A stretch of DNA of 64,000 nucleotides from an uncultured Trichococcus sp. (GTDB lineage Bacteria > Bacillota > Bacilli > Lactobacillales > Aerococcaceae). Under the pieces are notes generated by a model. That model searched no databases. It had not been told where the DNA came from and saw only the letters and a list, made by a program, of their open reading frames with translations. Positions 1 to 7,827 of this stretch are shown here, piece by piece (the first letter of the stretch is position 1; each line of letters starts with the position of its first letter). Both the position numbers and the translations under genes were made by a program. The DNA lies in NCBI RefSeq assembly GCF_963663645.1, contig NZ_OY760499.1:1-64000 (forward strand), written 5' to 3'.

Positions 1-631
1 CCTGCTGCAGCGTTTCGAAAGCCACTCTGAGGTTGTCGAGCTGTCCGTCTTCCAACATCCGTCTGAATTTCTTGTACAATCCCCGGATTTCATCGTCCAC
101 GCCCCACATCACTTTCGGCGGGGCCGTCATGCCATAGCGCTCCATAATCGGGAAAATGGCGTATTCTTTGCGCGCGTAATGTTTTTCGAAACCCCAGAGG
201 ATTTCCAATTGCTTCAGCAACCCGGTTTTCAGATCTGGATCCGGATCTGCCAGATAGCTTGCCAGAAGGCGCGCAATCCGGTCCAGTGTCGCTTCGATGG
301 CTACGTTTTCTTCTTTAAGCACCCGGATCGGATGCCCCGGTTTTTCGCTCTCCGGAGTGGGCGGCTGCCCGTAGGTCACTGCATCGGCAAACAAAGCGGC
401 GTGGATCGAGCAAAGGCGCTGGATTTCCTCGACTGCGATGCCTTGTTCGATCAATCTCCGTTCCATCATCGAAATCTCGAGAGCGCTGACCGTCGCGAAA
501 TGTTCCTTGAATTCCTTCTTGATCTGTTCGTAGTCATCACCTGCATGAAGGCGAAGAATCAGATCCTTCAAAATCGCTTGGCGGTGCTCCATTTCCTCTT
601 CCCGGGTGCTTTTCTTGACGTCTTCTTCCAT
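1..631 (-). CDS. DUF438 / hemerythrin-domain protein, partial
   Basis: The gene runs off the left edge, so only about 210 N-terminal residues are present. The start ATG at 631-629 follows a GAGGGG ribosome site. Residues about 1-85 are rich in Glu, Lys and Arg and resemble the DUF438 helical domain. Residues about 100-190 look like a hemerythrin/HHE bundle, with EKHYARKEYAIFP near residue 158 supplying His and Glu of the metal-binding type. Family members usually continue into a PAS domain, which would lie outside this window. Known members are thought to sense oxygen, NO or redox state through a di-iron site; the ligand here is not shown. It is transcribed away from the SRPBCC gene. Identification is from motif reading only. 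Confidence 0.75.
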   Translation of the reverse strand, partial: MEEDVKKSTREEEMEHRQAILKDLILRLHAGDDYEQIKKEFKEHFATVSALEISMMERRLIEQGIAVEEIQRLCSIHAALFADAVTYGQPPTPESEKPGHPIRVLKEENVAIEATLDRIARLLASYLADPDPDLKTGLLKQLEILWGFEKHYARKEYAIFPIMERYGMTAPPKVMWGVDDEIRGLYKKFRRMLEDGQLDNLRVAFETLQQ

Positions 632-832
632 TATGATCCCCTCACTTGATAATCATCTTCCCGAAGCAGAAGGCATTTGAACTGGGCGGCCAAAAACAGT
701 GTGGATATACATAAGGAATTATTCCACTTGATAACCCTATTTTAGTGCGATAACGGACATAGGACAACTGATACGATTACTCAGCTGAAAATATTCGCAT
801 AAATATTATCAAATAAAGTCGGTAATACTTTT

Positions 833-860
833 TTGATAATAGCCAACACAGGCGTATAAT
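833..860 (+). promoter_or_regulatory. Promoter of the SRPBCC gene
   Basis: TTGATA at 833-838 and TATAAT at 855-860 are separated by 16 bp, about 130 bp upstream of the start codon. The rest of the 632-993 gap holds AT-rich DNA and presumably the divergent DUF438 promoter. I see no other gene in it. Confidence 0.6.
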
Positions 861-993
861 AAAGACGAACAAGGCAAGTGCCCGAATTTCCCTGGAGGGG
901 AATGCAATCGCAAAGTTTTTTTGTCCTTCCGGCCATCCCTAACGTCAAAGAAGTGAAAAGCACTGCTTGGATTTTGAAAGGAGATAATCAATA

Positions 994-1443
994 ATGGCTA
1001 CTTTTGAAAAAACCATTTTCATCAATGCACCAGTCCAAAAAGTCTACGAGTACACAATCAACCCTGAGAATTGGTCACACTTCTACAACGGCCTTTCCGA
1101 ACCGGAAAGCATCAGCGGAAAAGGGGAAGTAGGCACGATCGTCAAATCGAGCTATTCCATGATGGGCATCCATTTCCCGATCACCATCGAAGTGACGGAA
1201 AGCCAGCTTACTGACGAGGGCGCAATCTGGAAAGGGAACATCACCGGGAGTTTTCCGACCAAGCAAACCAGCCGCTATGTTGCAAAAGAGGGAGGAACGG
1301 AGCTGACGTTCGATATCGACAGCGTGCCGCCTGAAACGCTGTTCACGAAAATCCTCGACAAACTCGTAACGGATAAAATGGAGGAAAACTCGACCCAACA
1401 CACACTTGAAAACATAAAAGCCATCTGCGAATCGGCACAATAA
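994..1443 (+). CDS. SRPBCC (START/polyketide cyclase-like) protein
   Basis: A 149-residue single-domain protein. The N-terminus (FEKTIFINAPVQKVYEYTINPENW) is the typical first strand and helix of the SRPBCC/Bet v1-like fold, which binds hydrophobic ligands in a deep pocket. No catalytic residues can be assigned, so the ligand is unknown. It has no signal peptide and is probably cytosolic. The start is well placed behind GAAAGGAG. It is monocistronic, with its own promoter and a strong terminator immediately after it. Members of this family include CoxG-like and polyketide-cyclase-like proteins, and nothing here decides between them. Confidence 0.75.
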   Translation: MATFEKTIFINAPVQKVYEYTINPENWSHFYNGLSEPESISGKGEVGTIVKSSYSMMGIHFPITIEVTESQLTDEGAIWKGNITGSFPTKQTSRYVAKEGGTELTFDIDSVPPETLFTKILDKLVTDKMEENSTQHTLENIKAICESAQ

Positions 1444-1473
1444 AAAGGAAACCAGGTTGTCATCCATAAATCC

Positions 1474-1527
1474 AACCCGAGAAGTGAGCATTCGTTTTTT
1501 CGAATGTTCACTCTTCGGGTTGTTTTT
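1474..1527 (+). terminator. Intrinsic terminator after the SRPBCC gene
   Basis: A long inverted repeat, with AACCCGA and GAGTGAACATTCG-type arms around a T6 loop, is followed by GTTTTT. The downstream arm overlaps the start of the Nudix remnant. Confidence 0.85.
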
Positions 1528-1529
1528 GT

Positions 1530-1706
1530 ATCGTCGCGAACGAGTGCCTAGATGGCATAACGGATGAAGTAGATCATGCGGAATGGTTTTCCATCGAAGC
1601 TGCGCAAGCCAACATCAAAAAAGGCAGTTTGGCTCAGCGGTTCCTGGAAAACTATTTGGAAAAAAGCAATGGGCATGAGCTGTTTGCTGCTTTGAAGGAT
1701 TCGTAA
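1530..1706 (+). pseudogene. C-terminal remnant of a Nudix hydrolase
   Basis: An open frame without a start codon encodes about 58 residues. It contains IVANECLDGITDEVDHAEWF, matching the pattern in the second half of many Nudix proteins (a strand, then a Glu-Trp-Phe 'EWF' before the last helix), and ends KDS-stop. The catalytic Nudix box (GX5EX7REUXEEXGU) is absent. Upstream DNA in this frame is taken over by the SRPBCC terminator, so the front of the gene has been lost. It could instead be chance coding, but the match over about 35 residues makes a decayed gene more likely. Confidence 0.5.
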
Positions 1707-1738
1707 GCAATATGGTTCAGGATTTGATTTTGGACAGA

Positions 1739-1783
1739 CAAAAAAAGTTTCGGTTTTTGACGTTCAAAACCGAAACTTTTTTG
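1739..1783. terminator. Bidirectional terminator between the Nudix remnant and rplY
   Basis: AAAAGTTTCGGTTTT and its complement AAAACCGAAACTTTT flank a short loop, with A/T tracts on both sides. It can terminate rplY on the minus strand and plus-strand read-through. Confidence 0.8.
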
Positions 1784-1852
1784 TTGCGTAGATGAATTTG
1801 GTGAAACTTAGAAGTGTATCAACAAAGCCGTTGCACTTTTCTGAGTTGATGA

Positions 1853-2455
1853 TTATTCAGCGGCTTTTTCAGCTGCTTCTGCTTCAGTTGAAGCCTCTTC
1901 CTCGGCTACTGTTTCTGTAGCAGGAGCTGCTAAGATGACAACAGCGGATTCCGCCTCCGTAAGGACCGTAATACCGGCATCGACTTTGATATCGGCAACC
2001 GTCAGGGTATCACCGATATTCATTTCATTAACGGCGATTTGGAATTCGGTAGGGACATGGGCAGCGTCCGTTTCGATTTCCAACTCATTCAACGTTTGGG
2101 TCAAGACACCTTCTTTGATGTCTTCGCTGCCGACTAAGTGAATCGCAACAGTCATCGTCAATTTTTGACCTTTTGTGAGAGCTTGTAATTCTACGTTTTG
2201 GATTTGGTTCTTCAAGGCAGCTTGTTGGATATCCTTAACGATGACTTGCATCGTTTTTCCGCCGGATATGCTGACTTCAAAGATTGCATTTTTACCTAAT
2301 TGCTTGAGCACTTCGTCAAAATCTTTTGCGTCAAGTAATACTGGAGTGGCTTCAACATCTTTACCATAGATGATTGCAGTGAGTTTTTTGTCCGATCGTG
2401 CACGCTTTGCTGCAGATGAGCCAACCTTGTCGCGTTTCTCTACTTGTAATTTCAT
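1853..2455 (-). CDS. rplY: 50S ribosomal protein L25 / general stress protein Ctc
   Basis: A 200-residue protein that binds 5S rRNA in the large ribosomal subunit. Residues 1-90 form the L25 beta-barrel (KLQVEKRDKVGSSAAKRARS at the N-terminus). Residues about 95-180 form the TL5/Ctc C-terminal beta domain, and the last 20 residues are an Ala/Glu-rich acidic tail common in Firmicute homologues. The start sits behind AGGAGG. It stands alone between terminators. In Bacillus, ctc is stress-induced; I could not identify a SigB-type promoter here. Confidence 0.95.
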   Translation of the reverse strand: MKLQVEKRDKVGSSAAKRARSDKKLTAIIYGKDVEATPVLLDAKDFDEVLKQLGKNAIFEVSISGGKTMQVIVKDIQQAALKNQIQNVELQALTKGQKLTMTVAIHLVGSEDIKEGVLTQTLNELEIETDAAHVPTEFQIAVNEMNIGDTLTVADIKVDAGITVLTEAESAVVILAAPATETVAEEEASTEAEAAEKAAE

Positions 2456-2651
2456 ATGTTTTCCTCCTGGAAGTATACCTGTACTGGCTTGAATTTGAGC
2501 TGGCTATAAAAAATATAACGTCAGCAAATAGATAGTACCTCTATACCTTACCGCAACTCAGGAGAATTAGCCAACGATAAGCCTTGTGATGTTTCTGAAC
2601 CGACATTTGTGACGCATGGATTAGCCTCTGGAAATCGTTGCTGTATAGCGA

Positions 2652-2692
2652 AAGCTTGGTGGTCCGGAAAAATATTCCGAACGACCAAGCTT
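2652..2692 (-). terminator. Hairpin after the beta-lactamase-like gene
   Basis: AAGCTTGGT and ACCAAGCTT arms form an approximately 18-bp imperfect stem just past the stop codon on the minus strand. The T-tract is poor, so termination is probable rather than certain. The remaining 2456-2651 stretch carries the rplY ribosome site and promoter region and shows no gene. Confidence 0.5.
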
Positions 2693-2709
2693 AAGTCATA
2701 TTTTTCTGT

Positions 2710-3678
2710 TTATTGTGCATACAGGTAAGTCATTACGGCCGAGCCAATTCCCTCGAATACCGGCGCGGCGTCATCAGTCGCGTTTAGCCAACCATCCGTC
2801 AAGACGGCTACGATATAATTCTGACCATCCATCGACAGGACGCCCGCGTCATGGGATACGTCATCCAACAAGCCGGTTTTGTGAGCAAAGGTTACTTCAT
2901 CGGTAAGGCCTGTGTTCAGTGCATAGACGAGTTGCTGATCGCCCAAGAGGCCCAAAAAGTACGCTGTGCTGGATTCTGAAAGCAATTCGCCGTCCAACAG
3001 GCGCTCCAACAAGTAGGCCACTTCGGCTGGAGTTGTTTCCAGGTCGCCGTTGTAATAGACGCCGTCGGATTCCGGATAGGGGTTGAAGCTCGTGGAAACG
3101 AATCCCTGATCATGGATGAAAGTTTCGATATTTTCCCATCCGATCAAGTATGCGAGTTCCTTTGCGGGTTCATTTGCCGAAACGGTGATGGTGCTGGTCA
3201 GGTAATCATCGATCGTTGCCCCGTCCGCCATCTGATCCTGCAAGGAGAGTACACCCGCATCGACCTTTACAAGGATAGCATATGTCAGAAACAATTTGTA
3301 AAGGCTAGCGCTTGTGAAGATGCGGGACTCATTGGTCGTGACGGCTTCTCCGGTCTGCTCGTTGATGAGGACAAAGCCAAGCTGGTCAGGATAGGCTGCA
3401 TTCAGCTCAGCCAAACCCGCTGCCAAATCCTCGCCTGAAGGGGACAAAATGGTGCTGCTCTGGAGAATCGCATTCGCTTCTGACGCACTGTCTTCATCTG
3501 CTGCCTGCAGTTCATCAATCTCGTACGCGACATCCATCATCAAGGTCTGCGTTGATGCGGAACTTTCTCCTTCTTGGGATTTTGCCAAATCCCACAGTAG
3601 GAACGTGACGCAGCCTGCAAGGAACAGGGTGGACAGGAAAAGTGCATATTTTTTCTTTAGTTTTTTTCTTTTTTTCAT
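2710..3678 (-). CDS. Serine hydrolase, class A beta-lactamase fold
   Basis: 322 residues. A basic N-terminus and a hydrophobic segment (about 11-30) anchor it in the membrane. An LAGC sequence at residues 20-23 could also be a lipobox, although hydrophobicity continues past it. The catalytic pattern of the beta-lactamase2 family (PF13354) is present: SLYK at 125-128 (nucleophile Ser125, Lys128), SAN at 167-169 and KTG at 267-269. It therefore acts outside the cell, either on beta-lactams or, more likely for this housekeeping-like family, on peptidoglycan peptides. It has no resistance-cassette neighbours. The linker (about 35-75) is rich in Asp, Glu, Ser and Ala. Confidence 0.85.
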   Translation of the reverse strand: MKKRKKLKKKYALFLSTLFLAGCVTFLLWDLAKSQEGESSASTQTLMMDVAYEIDELQAADEDSASEANAILQSSTILSPSGEDLAAGLAELNAAYPDQLGFVLINEQTGEAVTTNESRIFTSASLYKLFLTYAILVKVDAGVLSLQDQMADGATIDDYLTSTITVSANEPAKELAYLIGWENIETFIHDQGFVSTSFNPYPESDGVYYNGDLETTPAEVAYLLERLLDGELLSESSTAYFLGLLGDQQLVYALNTGLTDEVTFAHKTGLLDDVSHDAGVLSMDGQNYIVAVLTDGWLNATDDAAPVFEGIGSAVMTYLYAQ

Positions 3679-3715
3679 ATCATGTACCTCTTCTTGGGCT
3701 AATTTCTGTCAATGA

Positions 3716-3748
3716 CCGGAAAGAGGGAAAGGTTAGCCTCTTTTCCGG
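3716..3748. other. Intergenic hairpin
   Basis: CCGGAAAGAGG and CCTCTTTTCCGG arms (11-12 bp) lie between the beta-lactamase-like gene and the stop of the beta-helix lipoprotein gene. There is no clear T-tract. It may be a weak terminator for the minus-strand cluster. Confidence 0.45.
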
Positions 3749-3785
3749 CTTGATCGGCTAGGAAAGATATTTTGTTGATGTATAT

Positions 3786-5660
3786 TTATTTCACGGAAGC
3801 ACCGGATATTGGCATTGCGTTGCCGCCCATGCCGCCCATTTGTCCGCCGCTTGCTTCGGTTGTTGCGCTGACCTCAACTGTGGATGAACCGCCGCTGAAG
3901 GACGTATCTTCGTAGCTGCCGGTAGTGGAGTCGCCGGATACTGTGCCACCGGTTGTGATAGTGTATGCAGAGCCGTTTACCAAGTCAGGACTGGAGAATA
4001 CCAAGGACTGGGCCGTTTTCGAAGCTTCGAAAGTCATGATCACTTCTCCGTCCGGACCGGTGATCTGGATGGCTTCATCCGCAGCCAATGGGAGTGAAGA
4101 CGTGAACAGGAAGCTTTGTGCGGAAGTCGAAGAAGGGCTCATCGCCATTCCGGAACTGCCGACCCCGATCAGGGTACCGCCGTTGATGTTGAATGAGCTG
4201 TCGTAATCCAAGGTACCGTTCATGCTGTCGGTCGGGCCGTTGACGATCACGGTGCCACCGTTCATTTCGATGCTGCCATTGCTGTCGAGGCCGTCGCCGC
4301 TCGCGTTTACCACCAGTGTGCCGCCGTTGATGGTCAAGAGTCCTGCTCCTTCTGCAGTTGATGTGAACGTGTTTTCGCCAGGGCGTCCGCTGACGGCTGA
4401 CGCATCGTTTCCGCCTGCGGCATTGATGCCATCATCTGAGGTAGTCAAAGTGATGTCTCCGCCATTCAGAGTGATTTCTGTAGCCTCGATTCCTTCATAA
4501 CTTTGATTGATATTAATGGTTCCGTCATCGATTGTCAAGGTGTTGTCGGCGTGGATGCCATCATCCCCGGATGCGATCGTGAAATCGCCGCCTGTGATTT
4601 GGATCGTGTCATTGGTATGGAGCGCATCATCGGATGTATTCAAGACGAAGGTGCCGCCGGAAATCACTAATGAGCCTGTCGCTTTCAAACCTTTGGCGTT
4701 GGTTGATTCCTCGGTGGTAGTGGTGGCTGCTTCTGCAGCAGGTGCTGCCCATGTTCCCCAAGCAGTGCTCTCGGTACTGCTGTTCGCGCTGCCGCCGCCG
4801 GTTGTGATCGTAAAGTCGCCACCAAGGATCTGTAGATCGGTTGCGGCTTGGATGCCGTCAGAGGCTGCCGTGATCGCGAAGGTGCCGGATTCGATCGTCA
4901 AGGTTCCTTTGCCCTCTTCCTCCTCGTTTGTGGACTGCAGTCCGTCTCCGCCCGCATCAATCGTGAAAGTACCGGAGCTGATGAAGAGCGAATCGCTGCC
5001 TTTGATTGCGTCGCCTACAGAAGTGATGTCATAGGTACCTTCTGCGATGGTCACATCATCTTTACCTTTGATTGCGTGAGCATAATTGGCATCGACGACC
5101 AACGTTCCCGTTCCGTTCAGGATGAGGTCGGATTTGCTGAACAGGGTCGCATCCGGTTCGTCTTCACTGTCTTCGAAGGTATAGGTTTCTCCGTCGCTTA
5201 AAGTATTGGTCGTTCCTTCAGCCAAGGTTATGGTCGCGGAGTTGGCGCTTTTCACGAAGATTGCGGCTCCTGTGGAATTCGTAATCGTAGCTCCATCGAG
5301 AACGATCTGGACATCAGCTTCATCGACTGTTTCGACACGGACTTGGCCTTCGCTCAGGGTTCCGCTGAGGATATATGTGCCTGGTTGCGTGATGGTCAGG
5401 ATGGAGCCGTCAGCAGCGGCTCCGGATCCGTCGACTGTGATGGTTTGATCGGAAAAACTGATGGCTGTGCTGTTGCTTGCTGAATAACTGGAGTCTGATA
5501 CAAGGGTGGATGCAACGGTCGCCTCAGTGGTCGAGCCGTCGCTGGATGCTGTAGTGGTGCTCGCTTCAGTAGAGCAAGCTGTCAGTAAGGCAAGGCTGCC
5601 TGTCAGGGTGAGGATTTGCGTAAGGGGTCTGTTCTTTAAGTTCATTATAGTATTTTTCAT
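3786..5660 (-). CDS. Cthe_2159-type beta-helix lipoprotein
   Basis: 624 residues with a lipoprotein signal (LTAC, lipid Cys29), so it should be tethered outside the membrane. A Ser/Thr linker leads into a long right-handed beta-helix made of repeats such as INGGTLVVNASGDGLDSNG and GDDGIHADNTLTIDDGT. Gly, Asp and Thr recur in the same rung positions. This pattern is that of the carbohydrate-binding Cthe_2159 family (DUF4353), whose founding member binds acidic polysaccharide. The C-terminus is Gly/Met-rich. It is the last gene of a minus-strand set with a DUF4956 protein and a VTC-domain protein, a recurrent combination in Firmicutes. Ligand and partner are not known here. Confidence 0.85.
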   Translation of the reverse strand: MKNTIMNLKNRPLTQILTLTGSLALLTACSTEASTTTASSDGSTTEATVASTLVSDSSYSASNSTAISFSDQTITVDGSGAAADGSILTITQPGTYILSGTLSEGQVRVETVDEADVQIVLDGATITNSTGAAIFVKSANSATITLAEGTTNTLSDGETYTFEDSEDEPDATLFSKSDLILNGTGTLVVDANYAHAIKGKDDVTIAEGTYDITSVGDAIKGSDSLFISSGTFTIDAGGDGLQSTNEEEEGKGTLTIESGTFAITAASDGIQAATDLQILGGDFTITTGGGSANSSTESTAWGTWAAPAAEAATTTTEESTNAKGLKATGSLVISGGTFVLNTSDDALHTNDTIQITGGDFTIASGDDGIHADNTLTIDDGTININQSYEGIEATEITLNGGDITLTTSDDGINAAGGNDASAVSGRPGENTFTSTAEGAGLLTINGGTLVVNASGDGLDSNGSIEMNGGTVIVNGPTDSMNGTLDYDSSFNINGGTLIGVGSSGMAMSPSSTSAQSFLFTSSLPLAADEAIQITGPDGEVIMTFEASKTAQSLVFSSPDLVNGSAYTITTGGTVSGDSTTGSYEDTSFSGGSSTVEVSATTEASGGQMGGMGGNAMPISGASVK

Positions 5661-5711
5661 GATTTAGTTCTCCTGTCGGGTATTTTTTTTGGTCAATATC
5701 TGCGGTTAATG

Positions 5712-5735
5712 TCTAGCTACACGGGTTAGCTTTTC
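5712..5735 (-). repeat. Collapsed remnant of the 187-bp palindromic element
   Basis: This 24-bp stretch joins the two outer ends of the element found at 6465 and 7638: on the minus strand GAAAAGCT is followed directly by AACCCGTGTAGCTAGA. The middle (about 165 bp) is missing. It begins at the base immediately after the DUF4956 stop codon, as the full copies do after their genes. Confidence 0.6.
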
Positions 5736-6410
5736 CTAGCCTGCTTGGTTGCCGTTGTAGCTGACCAATGTGGCGTTCTGGACGCCTTCGATGGCGCTCA
5801 ATTCATTCATGAAGCTTGTTTCGTTGTTTTTGACTTTTACTTCATAGATCAATTCCGGTTGACCGTCCGTGATGCTCTTGGATTTTACGATGACTTTGCC
5901 GAAGCGGTTTTTGATGATTTCGGTAGCCTGTAATTCGGCGTTCTCATTCTCCAACTGCAGCATCAAGATGTAAGGGGCCGAAGAATCGACCTTTCCTGTC
6001 AGTACGAGCAGGATGACAGTGATGAAAGCCGATCCGAGGAAAGCCAGAGAATACAAGCCAGCTCCCAGGATGATGCCGACGCTGATCGACCAGAAAAGGA
6101 AGACCAGGTCAAGCGGTTCCTTGATGGCTGTTCGGAAGCGGACGATGGAAAGGGCACCGACCATACCTAGGGAAAGCACAACGTTGGAAGTTACGGCCAG
6201 GATGACGAAAGTCGTCAGTACCGACAATAGGACCAACGACGTGTTGAAGGGTTTCGAATACATGACGCCGGCATAGGTTTTTTTATAGATGAAGAAGATG
6301 AACAGGCCGATGAAGAGCGCCGACAGCAGCGAAACCGAAGCCGCCGTGATGGAAAAGTCGGCCGTTTCCTCCAAAAAGCTGTTTTTTAAGATATCTGTAA
6401 ATGTTGTCAT
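5736..6410 (-). CDS. DUF4956 membrane protein
   Basis: 224 residues. Four hydrophobic segments occupy about residues 22-150, followed by a soluble ACT-like C-terminal domain (about 150-220) containing LQLENENAELQATEIIKNRF and ending in SAIEGVQNATLVSYNG. The conserved RFRTAIKEPLDLVFLFW block (about 102-118) is the family signature. The function is unknown. Members are often encoded beside VTC-domain proteins, as here, so it may form the membrane part of a polyphosphate or polymer export system; that is inference. It has a good AGGAGG ribosome site and lies between copies of the palindromic element. Confidence 0.85.
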   Translation of the reverse strand: MTTFTDILKNSFLEETADFSITAASVSLLSALFIGLFIFFIYKKTYAGVMYSKPFNTSLVLLSVLTTFVILAVTSNVVLSLGMVGALSIVRFRTAIKEPLDLVFLFWSISVGIILGAGLYSLAFLGSAFITVILLVLTGKVDSSAPYILMLQLENENAELQATEIIKNRFGKVIVKSKSITDGQPELIYEVKVKNNETSFMNELSAIEGVQNATLVSYNGNQAG

Positions 6411-6464
6411 TTCAATATTCCTCCTGGTATGGTTTTAAATAATATTTCCTGCTTCTTAAATGAT

Positions 6465-6652
6465 GGCTAGCTTCACGGGTAAGCCCTTCGGAAATTAGAT
6501 AAATCTGACCCATTGCGCTCTACGATGCTCATTTGCATGGGAATCTTAGGGATTTATCCCTTAGATTCCCAGTATAAGGTGACCGTAGGGAACGTTGCGA
6601 GGCCAGATTTCCTAAATTTCTTTCAGGGCTGAACGAACCCGTGAAGCTTTTC
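6465..6652. repeat. 187-bp long-palindrome element, copy 1
   Basis: About 188 bp that folds end to end. The outer arms are AGCTTCACGGGT and ACCCGTGAAGCT, then GAAATTAGATAAATCTG pairs with CAGATTTCCTAAATTTC. At the tip, GGGAATCT pairs with AGATTCCC. The element abuts the stop codon of the VTC gene (6653-6655) on the minus strand. It is about 96% identical to the copy at 7638-7824, and the differences include one compensated base pair. TTCTTAAAT occurs on both flanks (6453-6461 and 6650-6658), which may be a target duplication or chance. Confidence 0.85.
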
Positions 6653-7339
6653 TTAAATTTGGTTTAGGTGTCTTCCGATGACGTATTTTGAGTGCGAGGT
6701 GCTGTTGGTCTCTTCTGTCTGCACCAGACTTTGGATCCATTCCGGCAGATAGTTGTCGAATTTGACTTCCAGCACGCAGTCGATCCCAGGCTCCCTTATT
6801 CCGATACGGCCATCATGGAAGAAAGAGGATACTTGCGTGCTGGCGTGCATATCAAAATCCAGTGTGATGCGCGTGTTCCCGGGGCCATAGGCGAAGGCTT
6901 CCCGTTCGTAAGTGATGATCACTTTCGGTTCCATGCATTGGCTTTTGCACTTGGCATAGAATTCCTGCAGCAAAGGATGGCTGGCATCAGCAAGGCAGTC
7001 ATATTTTTTTTGGATAAGCTGTTCGGCCATGTCTTTCGTGATGCAGGCGCTCTGTTTATAACCGACTGCGCCGTCCTTGACTTTTTTCTCCAGACGGATA
7101 AAGGAAGCGTCATTGTTGTAATAACGGATCCGGAATTTTTCGCGGTAGCTTCGGCCATCCTCTTTGTCCCAATAGGCATCATCATAAAGGGTGTCAAAAT
7201 AGAGACTCCTGATGCTGTAGCTGTTGCCTACTGAATTCTCGTCATGTTTCAGGAACTTTCTCAGCCGACTTGTGAGGATGACTTTGTTTTTTTGGGAAAT
7301 TTCGTGTTTGAATTCGTTTCGGTAGCATATTTCGCTCAT
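6653..7339 (-). CDS. VTC-domain polyphosphate polymerase family protein
   Basis: 228 residues spanning essentially one VTC domain (PF09359). In yeast Vtc4 this domain makes polyphosphate from ATP inside a basic tunnel. Family features visible here are NEFKHEIS (8-15), SIRSLYFDT (42-50), KFRIRYY (68-74, the paired Arg), RLEKKVKDG (82-90, tunnel lysines), YERE (144-147) and LEVKFDNYLP (190-199, the metal-binding Glu and a late Lys). No membrane segment or SPX domain is present. The adjacent DUF4956 protein could supply the membrane part. The gene lies between two copies of the palindromic element and is separated from the two-component genes by a terminator. Confidence 0.85.
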   Translation of the reverse strand: MSEICYRNEFKHEISQKNKVILTSRLRKFLKHDENSVGNSYSIRSLYFDTLYDDAYWDKEDGRSYREKFRIRYYNNDASFIRLEKKVKDGAVGYKQSACITKDMAEQLIQKKYDCLADASHPLLQEFYAKCKSQCMEPKVIITYEREAFAYGPGNTRITLDFDMHASTQVSSFFHDGRIGIREPGIDCVLEVKFDNYLPEWIQSLVQTEETNSTSHSKYVIGRHLNQI

Positions 7340-7487
7340 AACGCTCGACCTCGTCTCTTTGTTTCTCTTGATGTCCTTATTCTATGCCGATCCGGGAGAC
7401 AATTCTCCGTAAACTGGGCAGAGAGTTGTTGCAAAAATGGGGCAAAATGAGCGGAAAGATGCGTAAATTCGAAAGAGCGAAAAAAAC

Positions 7488-7540
7488 AAAAAAAGAAGAC
7501 CGAAATGCTGGCCAATGGGGGGCAGCGTTTCGGTCCTTGT
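7488..7540 (-). terminator. Terminator of the two-component operon
   Basis: On the minus strand, GGACCGAAACGCTG and CAGCATTTCGGTC form a strong stem followed by TTCTTTTTTTG. It lies beyond palindrome copy 2, so that copy is inside the histidine kinase transcript. The remaining 7340-7487 should hold the VTC gene promoter. Confidence 0.75.
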
Positions 7541-7637
7541 TCTAAAACTGTAGTAATTAATTGGGTTTTTCATTAATAAGCGTATCACTATGTGTGTTTC
7601 ACAAATTTGCACAAGGTCTTATGCAATTAAAATAGTT

Positions 7638-7824
7638 GGCTAGCTTCACGGGTTAGCCCTTCGGAAATTAGACAAATCTGACCCATTGCGCTCTACGATG
7701 CTCATTTGCATGGGAGTCTTAGGATTTATCCCTTAGACTCCCAGTATAAGGTGACCGTAGGGAACGTTGCGAGGCCAGATTTCCTAAATTTCTTTCAGGG
7801 CTGAACGAACCCGTTCCGCTTTTC
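7638..7824. repeat. 187-bp long-palindrome element, copy 2
   Basis: 187 bp, nearly identical to 6465-6652 and in the same orientation. The tip stem reads GGGAGTCT / AGACTCCC, whereas copy 1 has GGGAATCT / AGATTCCC. The pair A6543-T6566 is thus G7716-C7738 here, a compensatory change. The outermost arm on the right has diverged (CCGTTCCGC). It starts 3 nt after the histidine kinase stop codon on the minus strand. Confidence 0.85.
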
Positions 7825-7827
7825 TGC

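Noticed and set aside
179-649. Plus-strand 156-codon frame at the left edge
   Set aside because: The minus strand encodes a DUF438/hemerythrin protein here with a good ribosome site. The plus frame has neither motif nor start signal.
2710-3678. Acquired beta-lactamase resistance gene
   Set aside because: The SxxK, SxN and KTG motifs are there, but no mobile element, regulator or atypical composition surrounds it. The family is common as a chromosomal housekeeping protein.
6453-6658. Target-site duplication proving transposition of the 187-bp element
   Set aside because: TTCTTAAAT occurs on both flanks of copy 1, but not directly at the left end, and copy 2 has no such pair. It may be chance in AT-rich DNA.
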